Source: Pohlia nutans
Taxonomy: Eukaryota > Streptophyta > Bryopsida > Bryales > Mniaceae
NCBI GenBank assembly: GCA_022496805.1
Contig: CM040103.1
Span: 20,808,820 to 20,872,819, forward strand
Length of the DNA: 64,000 nucleotides
Direction: 5' to 3'
In this document: positions 55,101 to 64,000 of the stretch, in pieces
Position numbering within the stretch: the stretch's first letter is position 1
How the letters are laid out: each line of letters begins with the position of its first letter
The notes under the pieces: generated by a model
What the model was told of the DNA's origin: nothing
Seen by the model: the letters and a program-made list of their open reading frames with translations, nothing else
Databases searched by the model: none
Made by a program: the position numbers and the translations under genes

Positions 55101-58100
55101 AGGTGACGAACTTGGTGTAAGTCGAGTATGGTTTTGATGTAGTGTTTTATTTATTTGGCAGTTGGATGATGCTGCTCTATCTTCAGTTCATCAAGACATG
55201 ATGAGCAACTATGAGCGTTGGTGCAAGTTTATAAGAAGGGATTCCATGGCAAAGCGGTATACACATCTCCGCACTCCTTACAAGTGTATTTGTCCTTGAA
55301 TATTGCAATCAGGCTAGTGCACTCAGGTCCAATAGAATATGACATAACCTAATTTTTAAGATGGTTTTATAGACGGACGCGTCAGCTTCTGTTGCTAATG
55401 ATTTAATTTGTTATCACTAGTGCACTGAGCTGCACAAAGAGTTTGCGGTCCCCGAGCACCAATTTTTTTGGTTGTGCATCGCAGAATATCCGTTGTCGAG
55501 TGATAAAGCATTTAACTAGTAATGGGTTCGACATGTTTTATGCAGTGCCTACTCAATGCAGTTACGGCTGTTCTTGACTGCACTTTATCTTCTAATATGG
55601 GGAGAGGCAGCGAACTTGCGGTTTTTACCAGAGTGCTTGTGTTATATCTTCCATCATGTAAGTGACAGGTAACTCAGTGTCTAGGGTTCTGTGCGCAAAT
55701 TCTACCGCATTTCTACCCATTTTCCACCATGTCGATTCAGAAAGACATTTGAACTGCATCTGCGGACACATGTAGTATCGGGAACCTCACCTCGGCAAAT
55801 AAACCCCCTCTGGCGAAATTCTCCAGGGGGTGCCCCACGGGAGGTTCCCGATACTACATTCTAGATCTGGTGGTGTGGTAGTCCCTTCTTATCTTTGATC
55901 ATTCTTTTCTTCCTCCAAAGTCGAGTGAATGTTTTTTGAAAAGATTGGCAGAGTGGTACTAGTATAGAATTTTAGGTGTATAGTACACATGTTAAAACTA
56001 TTCAATAGCTGCCATGTCTTTCGAAGTTAACCAGTGCGCGGACGAGGACTACTCAACCTAGTAGATCAGTCACCTAGCAGTGTTCTCAGAATAAGAACGT
56101 TCTGGTATATGATTCGGTGTGATTGGAGATTCACTGACCTGAAAGACAAATTGAGTTTAGACTTACGTTTGAGATCTTTGTGCAGATGGCTGATGAATTG
56201 TACGACCTACTTGACAAGGAAGTAGTTGAGAGGTCGCGGACATTTCTTCCTGATTCGCCCCACTCTTTCTTGGACAAGATCGTTAAGCCTATTCATGAAA
56301 TTCTAGCCGCGGTGAGGTTTAAAGCACAGTCTACTTTCTGTAGTGCATTTCTCTCAAGATTCTGTCATACTCCTTAATGTCATGCTTCTTCCATGATTCT
56401 AATATTGCAGTTGGAACTCAATGCTCCTGTTTAATATTCATGATGGCATTATGAATCTCATGTGTATGTGTAATGCTATATCAGTGACGAAATCAGCAAG
56501 TTCGGTATTGAGCTATCTCCGTCACACGCATGTTATGATTACGCAGTTCGTTTTCAGTCGTCAAGACCTACATTAGTCATCTGCTATATGGTTTGAGGCT
56601 TAAGATGTATTGCAGCAACTTCACTGAGCCACAGTAGTACACTGGGTTCAAGTATTTCTAAACGGAGCTCAAAGTTATTGATGTTAAGGTTGTGGGCTTT
56701 TGCGGGCTTTAGGAGTCTAAAATATGTGCCGGTGGAAGAGCCCCGCATTCAGCCTGGAGAAATTATGATGACTTTAACGAGTTTTTCTGGTGCGCCTTTT
56801 CTCCTTCGTGATCATCCTGTTGCTTCTATGTAAACCACTCCTACACCACACTGGGGGTGGCTAGGGTACATAGGTTGTTTCTCCTGGGCAAAAAGATATA
56901 CCCTAAAATATGTGAATAAGGCGGCCTCTCCTGCTAATTTTCCCCTTCTTATTTGACCAATGATTTAGGGCAAGAGAACTTATGTTTCGTGTGTATACGT
57001 ATGTGGTTGGTATATGGCCATTGTAGAAGACGTCTTTTATTCCATGCAATTCCATATAATTACAGAATTCTATGAATTTCAAAATCTTGTCTTTTTATTC
57101 TTTTTGAACAGGGCGCCATCTTGTTTTGAGCTGTCGTGGCCTTGGAGACTTGAAGCGGGATTTTTTAGAAAGCCCAAGAAAATAATTTATACAGAAGCTG
57201 ACAGATTTGTGAGTCTATGCATTCTCATTGTATTGAGTTCTACTGCGAAGTATTTGTTACTGCTGCATTTCATCTTTCTTGCCTGTTTCTTGTTTTTTCT
57301 GTGTTTCAACTCTTGCGAGTGTGACACGGTGAAGCTTACGAGCTTTAGTCATTTGCAGGAGGAGCCAGCGGCACAAGAAGAGCCTCCGACAATGATGGGT
57401 GAAACGAGGGAGAGAAAAGTAGGAAAGACCCATTTCGTCGAACACCGAACTGGATTCCATATTTATCACAGTTTTCATCGACTTTGGATTTTTCTTGTGT
57501 GCATGCTTCAGGTAAATTACCTAGATGTTTCATGTACTACTTCCATCCTTTAATATCATCACATTCTAATGTCAAGTTCAGTACTTCAAGTTTGAGGTGA
57601 TTTATTGCTGTGCGTTTTATTCTATAATAGTAGGTTTTCAGAATTTGATATGATAGTCGTGAAACTGTACCGTGTTTGTCGACTCGATCACAGGACACAT
57701 TGCATTACGTGCTGACTTGATGATTCCTTTGAACTAATATCTTATCCCACCGCAGCTGAGAGCTGATTTCATTGCGTGTTTGTTCTTTTAGGGGCTGAGC
57801 ATCTTTGCTTTTTGTGATCGCAAATTTAATGTCCACACTATCAAGTTGATAATGAGTGTTGGGCCCACTTTTGTTCTTATGAAGCTCCTTCAATGTGAGC
57901 TGACATCTCGACTCTTTCTTATTTTTGATGTCTTACAAGAGCTCCAGTGTTTTGTGCCACTTGAAAAGTGAATATCCATGAACATTAAGTATTCGCGATG
58001 TTCTTAGCTGGTTACGATAATTTCTACGCTGTTCTACAAGGTTGTAGCTCATCTTCCGGAGTACAGATGGTGCACCAATTAGATTAGCTGTTAATTTAAG

Positions 58101-61100
58101 CTAAGAAAGCTGAAAAGTATTGAGATAGGTATTTTTTTCTGTGTGTGACCCTGCAGTTCATTTAATTCTATGCTGCAGATTCGATTATGCAATTTGGAAG
58201 AGCTATTGTCCGGATGAAATTAGTAGATGTTGTATTGAGTGTAACTATGTCATTTAATTGCTTACACTATTGTTTCCTTTGATATGGTACACGTTCTTTC
58301 TAATGTTTCACAGTAAAGTCACTGATTCTAGTTTATGACGCAGCTGTGATGGATGTTACCTTGATGATTGGAGCTTACAGAAGCACTCGAGCTAACAATA
58401 TCTCAAGAATGTTGATTCGTTTTCTATGGTTCACCATCCTCTCTGTGGCCATAGTCCTTCTATATGTGTGAGTCTCCTTAACATACTGCAGGATTGATTC
58501 ATTTCTATGGTTCACCATCTGACTTCTGAAAAAGCCCAACCGAAGCATTGTTTGCCTTACTGTGAAATCTACATAGTCAGCAGTATGGTATGGTGTAGTT
58601 TAGCGTGGTATGACATGTTATAGAATGGTACTGTCGTTACTCTTACCCCTTACATATAGCTGATTTAACAACTGAGATCGTAAAGTTTTCCTTCTTGGTT
58701 GCAGGAAGACAATCGAAGAAGAAAACAGTGGATCAGGATCTGATACCTGGTTCAAAGCCTTCTACTTGGTGTTGGGTATTTATGGTGGACTACAATTCTT
58801 CTTTGCTTTGTTACTACGTGTTCCCTGGTTCCGGCAGCAGGCAGAAAAATGTTCAAACTTTTATGTTGTAATGCTTATCAAATGGGTCCATCAGGTACTG
58901 CTTTATCCCGGCTTCCGCTTGTTGTATGCCTTAGCTCTTTGGTTTGAAGAACTCCCTTACGATTTCGGTGGTTTCGGTGCTGCTTGTACATTCGCAGGTG
59001 GAGGCCAGATGATTTTACCGGTAGGAATCTCTGACATTTCTTGTTTGCGTATTTTATGTCAGGAGCGATATTATGTGGGGCGTAACATGTACGAGAGAAC
59101 TCGTGATTACTTCCAGTAAGTAATGATTTCATGACTTTGCTCTAAAAGTATTTTGTTGCCTTTGATTTGTAATTGACCTATGTTCCTTTCTTTTAAGAAG
59201 TTCATTTCAATTCTAGAATACTGCGAACTTCTGTTTATATGAGACATTCAAAAGAACGTTGAATGATGTATTTAACCGGTGCCCACATCCTGACCTACTT
59301 GTATTAACTTCTCTGTAGGTACACTTTGTTCTGGTTTGTTGTCGGAACTTGCAAGTTTGCCTTCAGCTACTTTTTACAGGTATGAGCCTCCTCCAGCCTC
59401 CATCGGCATCTGGATGAATAGTTTTTATATTTGGCCTTTAGTAGTGAGTTCTAGAAGTTAGCACTCTACATTTGCCTTGTATAGAATGCCTCTATAAACA
59501 ACACATGACATGAGACTAATGTTTGTTTTGGAGAAGATGTACAATCACTTTTTATTTCTTCATGGCACATGTTGTGACTTGCGAGTGGTTCATCCTTTAT
59601 AAACGAGGCATATATGGTGTGTATTGGAGGGAGAATTGCAAAGTTTAAAGCCTCCATTATACATCCTGGTCGGGGTGATTTAGGAAGCTCTTGTGGGCAT
59701 GCTTTAAGATCATCTGGTATTGCCTTTTCTTTTTCAGCTTGAAAGGATACTGTGTTAGGTCGTAGAAGTGTTTGTTTATACTTCCACACAAACCTGAGAT
59801 TCCATAAGCGTCTTTCTAAATGTGCTCCGACGATGTCTTGGTTATTCACGTACAGATCCAACCTATGGTGGGCCCGACAAGAACTATCATCGGTATCCAA
59901 AACGTCAATTATCGGTGGAGAGACCTTATTTCACATAGTATTTATTCTTCCTACATTCTCTGATTCCTTGTGAGATGTTCTATAGTCTGTGATGAGGCTC
60001 TATCTTAAGATCTGACATATGTTGTTTAGATTAATGATCTACATCATCGTATTTCTCTACTTTCACCTGTATGCTTAGTATCCTAGTGCAATATGGAAAT
60101 CAATGGCAGTTTCATTTCTTTATTCTATGTGATGTATTGAGAAGAACTTGTTTCAAGCAGTACATATGCTGATGAACTGTGTATCCTTTGCCTTGATAGG
60201 TAATCACAACGCCCTCACTCTCGTGGCCTTATGGTCTCCTGTTATTATGGTAATGCTTCTCCAGCAATCTCTTCTGTTAGCTTGTCCTTGTCGTGTTTCG
60301 TTCTTCATGAATTGGCAGATTAGGGTTTTATTGAAGATTGGCTAAAGCCAAGTCAGGCCAAAACTTTCCTATTTACCATAATTACAAATTTTGATCCTTC
60401 GGTGATCAACACATTTAGAAGTCATACTAACAATCCATGATTAAATAAGTTCCAAATTTCTCAGATCAAGCAATTTGTTGATCCCAAATGTCTATGTACA
60501 GATTTACTTCCTAGATACACAAGTGTGGTATACAGTAGTCTCTGCTCTTGTTGGAGGCTTTGACGGTGCCAGGATGCATCTCGGGGAGGTAATCTTTGAT
60601 ATGAATTGAGCTCTTGTTAGATATGCACCTTGCGATATCAATTTCTTCACTTGAAACACAGGAGATTACACTCTAGGCTTCAATTAGTGAGAAGCTGATC
60701 AGGATCATCTCTCATCTGTCTGCTAATACTCGCCCTTCGGGTCAAGATGCCAGCATACAGAACATGGTTTGTTTCTTTTTACTTTATTGTTATTATTTTA
60801 TGCGTATGGCAGATTCGATCTCTTGACATGTTACGGTCGCGATTCTCTTCTTTGCCGGGAGCATTTGTCAAGAATCTAGTTCCCTCCAGAAGCGGCAGCC
60901 ACTCCCAAATGTAATATTTTTTTACAACTGATTTGTACCTGCAGTAATCAGCAATATATCAGCTTATTTCGAAACTGCTAGTATATCTCTTTCTCATGTT
61001 ATTGCCCTTTCCATCCGCTTCTCTTTTGCCAATTCCTACCTCTACGAATTTTTTTGGTCAAAATACTGTAAACTTGTTCTATCTGAATATACTGAATATA

Positions 61101-63831
61101 ACTTGTTCTATACTCAGTATTCTTCTTTGTTTTTCAGGGACTCGAGTGTGCCTCTCAGTGCAGTCAAGGTGCAGTACACAGCTTGCCTACCATCAAGCAT
61201 GACATCTCTCTATATATACATCTCTTTTCGGATGCAGTTTTATTTGTCTTAGTCCTCTTTTCTGTTCATCTCATTAGCTTCGTTATTATGCTTGCTAGGC
61301 TCTTTCCCTTCGCTGATGCGTATTAGCTTTTTTCCTCAGCGTGTGGCTTTTTGAAAGCCTTACATGTATGTGGGCCTTGCAGCCTGGGAATCCGAAAGTT
61401 GATGCTATTCGATTTGCTCCCCTTTGGAATGAAGTTATCCACTCTTTGCGTGAAGAAGATCTTATCAACAACAGGTAAATACATGAGCTCTTCAGCCTGT
61501 AAGAAGATTACAACTGTTTATTGTTACCACTGATTTATTACAAGCCATTGAACGAAGGTGAAAAAACCTGTGTACTTTGCGTTGCATGTTAGAAAATTTT
61601 AGATTCACCTGGACTTCTCAAAAGAATGGCCCTGTGTTTTCTGTCTACTTCTGGTCATCGTCACTGCCAGTTTATCTGTTTAATTATATCTACGTTTATT
61701 TGATCCATATGAGCATGACAACGGTTAGGGGCTGTATTCTGTCTCATGTTCAATGCACATTTCTCAATTTCTTATGAAATGCAGTATCATGATGGTTTCA
61801 TTGTGGAGCTAATGTGTTTCACTGTTTTTCATGACAGAGAGAGAGAGTGGTTACTTATGCCTGACAACACGACCAGTTCTGGTGCGTTAGGACAACATAG
61901 TGATCGTACACGATTGGTTCAGTGGCCCTTATTTTTGCTTGCCAACAAGGTTAGTATTCACTTATTGTCCCTGCTTTGGTTTCAATATTACCTTTTGTTG
62001 AGTGCAGTTATTTATTTCGAAAGTTTGCTCCTGCCTGGACAGGTATATATTGGAATAGACATCGTCCATGACAACAGGCAGTCTTTCCAAGATGAGATCT
62101 GGGATAGAATGAGGCGTGATCCGTATTTGGAGTATGCTGTAACGGAAGCTTTTATTTCTTTACAAAGTGTCTTGATGGAACTATTGAACGAGCATGGCCG
62201 TGCCTGGTTGGTCATCGCTTTCTCTTACACCTTTTTTTTCATCATCCCCTTTCTAGGCTCTTAGTATGAAGCAATGGCAGTGTTTAATTGGTGTGTTAAT
62301 GTGTGGCATATCAATTTTTTCTGATGGCTTTAAATTTACTTTTCTGTTTTTATGAGACAGAAAGCAACTTTATCTGAATTGTAAAGAAACATCCTATTAG
62401 TCGTGCTGTATTGCGTTTATCTATGGACCATTATCTAAGTTTGGCTACTTCTAGACCTTGACTTCTGGTCTGCTTAGGTTATGGAGCGTATGGTGGAAAA
62501 ACTATAGAATGTCTCTATTTTCACTTGTCCATAAACTGCTACAATCAACAGACTGGAACCTCTCTAGCTCTTTCAAGAGTGGAACCTTTCTCCTTGTCCC
62601 TATTTTTGGAAGGCCATATTCTAGGGAACACTTCTAACTATCAAACGCTAATTCTGGCTTGGACAGGGTGTTAGGGATCTATGGTGACATCGATCAAGCC
62701 ATTGAAGTTTCGCAATTGCTGAACAAATTCAATTTTGCGGAAATTGGCAGTGTATTGGGCAGGATAGCAAAAGTAACTGAAATTCTGGTATATTTTCTAA
62801 TTTGAGGGAGTTTTATATGGTGCAATTGAGTGTATATTCTCAATTCTTAGGACATTTATGGCTGGGGTAGTTTACTATTTCTAAGCATCTTCGTTTGTGT
62901 TCTGGCCTGTCTACCCACACATATTAAGATTTTGGTGGGTCCGCATTTATTTATTAACTTTTTTGTTAAGAAGACTACTTTGTGAACTCTTTTGAATTAA
63001 GTGAACATTTCTTTGGAAAAACTGGTTTGATCCGCATTCAGACGTGTGGAATTTCTAATTGCTGATGGTTCAGGTGTCGGAGCCTAAGAAAGCTGAAGAT
63101 GATATTGGGAGGCAAGAAGAAGTGCTGAAGATGCATGAAAGTGCAGCCCGAGCATTGGTGGACTTGTACGAGGTGGTGATGCGGGACTTCCTTGCGGATC
63201 TTGAGCTCAGGTGTGAAATTAGGAATGCTTGACCTTTCTAGGTTTTTGATAACCGTAGCCTATCGCTCAGGTCTATGGGCCCTAAATTTTCCGACCAAAT
63301 CCTATTCCTCTATTAGTTCAAGAAAGGTCATGAACTGATGTTTCTTTTTGCTTGGTGCAAAACAGGGAGAAGTATGAGTTGGATACTTTGTTACAAAATG
63401 CAAAACTGGATGGTCGTCTGTTCAGCGACCTGACATTGCCCACAGGCCCAGCCGTAAGTCGATTCACGTGAACATCATCTCTTCAATCCATTCTTGAAGG
63501 CACCTGCTCTTTTGCAGACTTCACCTCCTTTATCATTCTTCAGAATTTTTTCATTTGAGACCTTGTTTGACAATATCAGAAGTACAGTCATAGCTTCTAC
63601 TTCATGTGTTCTTGTCTGCGTGATATTGGCAACTGAGGGAAAGTTTCCTACATATATTTTGCATGTACAGAAAGAACAAGTTAGACGGCTCCATTACATA
63701 CTAGCAATCAAGGATTCGGCTTTGAATGTTCCAGTTAATTTGGAAGCTCGCCGACGTTTGCAGTTCTTCAGCAATTCGCTGTTTATGTCAATGCCTGAAC
63801 CACCACCTGTTCGTAAAATGTTTTCGTTTAG
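52129..63831 (+). CDS. Callose synthase, GSL8/GSL10 (CalS9/10) type, 5' portion
   Basis: Thirty phase-consistent exons: 52129-52372, 52669-52766, 52914-53077, 53200-53311, 53754-53864, 54104-54241, 54506-54598, 55162-55256, 55546-55657, 56186-56311, 56713-56789, 57112-57208, 57359-57511, 57792-57894, 58344-58467, 58705-58894, 59063-59115, 59319-59379, 59856-59937, 60200-60249, 60502-60588, 60813-60910, 61138-61168, 61383-61474, 61838-61949, 62043-62206, 62667-62787, 63074-63210, 63366-63453, 63671-63831. About 1,125 codons are covered; the frame continues beyond the window. The product makes beta-1,3-glucan from UDP-glucose at the plasma membrane and cell plate. Seen: LDPNSEGRGVLQFKTGL; the FKS1-type region NQREHLILLL ... 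LLIWGEAANLRFLPECLCYIFHH; HSAWRNYDDFNEFFW; several membrane segments in exons 13-21; NLEARRRLQFFSNSLFMSMP in exon 30. The N-terminus matches GSL10-type proteins best. Confidence 0.95.
55770..55859. repeat. Hairpin in callose synthase intron 9
   Basis: ATGTAGTATCGGGAACCTC and its complement are separated by about 50 bp, with an inner pair CCCCCTCTGG / CCAGGGGG. It is either a tiny MITE or a structured intron segment. No other copy was seen in the window. Confidence 0.75.
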
Positions 63832-64000
63832 GTCTGTCACCTTCTCCCTCTCCCCTTTCCATTCTGAATTCAGGGTTTCAATGCGGATGGGAAGTGCTTA
63901 GTTATTAATTATCGTGAAATATTTATACCATTAATACCTTGATGTCATATTGAGCTAATATGACAACAGGGTCATATACTTTGCATCAATTTTGTTCTTT

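Overview
The window is nuclear DNA of a plant-like eukaryote. Its genes are split by many GT-AG introns. It carries a plant-type callose synthase of the GSL8/GSL10 (CalS9/10) type, AP2/ERF-like proteins, a Ty1/copia retrotransposon and many small terminal-inverted-repeat (TIR) elements of Stowaway, Tourist and CACTA type. The base composition is AT-rich, and the gene content fits a land plant or close streptophyte relative, perhaps a bryophyte. The species cannot be told from the sequence alone. Exon models were built by hand from reading frames, splice signals and phase agreement, with no transcript data.

Left part (about 3.4-25.9 kb): a degenerate tandem segmental duplication. The unit holds an unrecognised gene, here called gene X, on the plus strand, followed by the 3' end of an acetyl-CoA synthetase (ACS) gene on the minus strand. 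The right-hand copy is intact: gene X copy 2 (18080-23968, 7 exons, 401 codons) and a complete 11-exon ACS (33556-24880, 669 codons) ending in the peroxisomal signal SKL. The left-hand copy keeps the last three exons of gene X and only two decayed ACS exons. Its middle exons are replaced by about 6.5 kb carrying eight small exons that resemble the N-terminal part of phosphoenolpyruvate carboxylase (PEPC). Both junctions lie in introns and the phases agree, so copy 1 could be read as a chimeric gene.

Middle part (33.6-52.1 kb): mostly intergenic DNA with TIR elements; a 7-exon gene for a divergent AP2/ERF-like protein (39025-42390) whose frame is open throughout except for one in-frame TAA at codon 120; and a young, internally deleted copia element (47740-50755) with nearly identical LTRs and a 5-bp target duplication.

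Right part (52129 to the window end): the first 30 coding exons (about 1,125 codons) of a callose synthase. The catalytic glucan synthase domain lies beyond the window.

The ACS introns hold at least ten small transposons, many with exact target-site duplications. Because gene X is duplicated, several insertions can be checked against the empty site in the other copy. The most original features are the gene X family, its PEPC-like chimeric copy, and the AP2-like gene with an internal stop codon.
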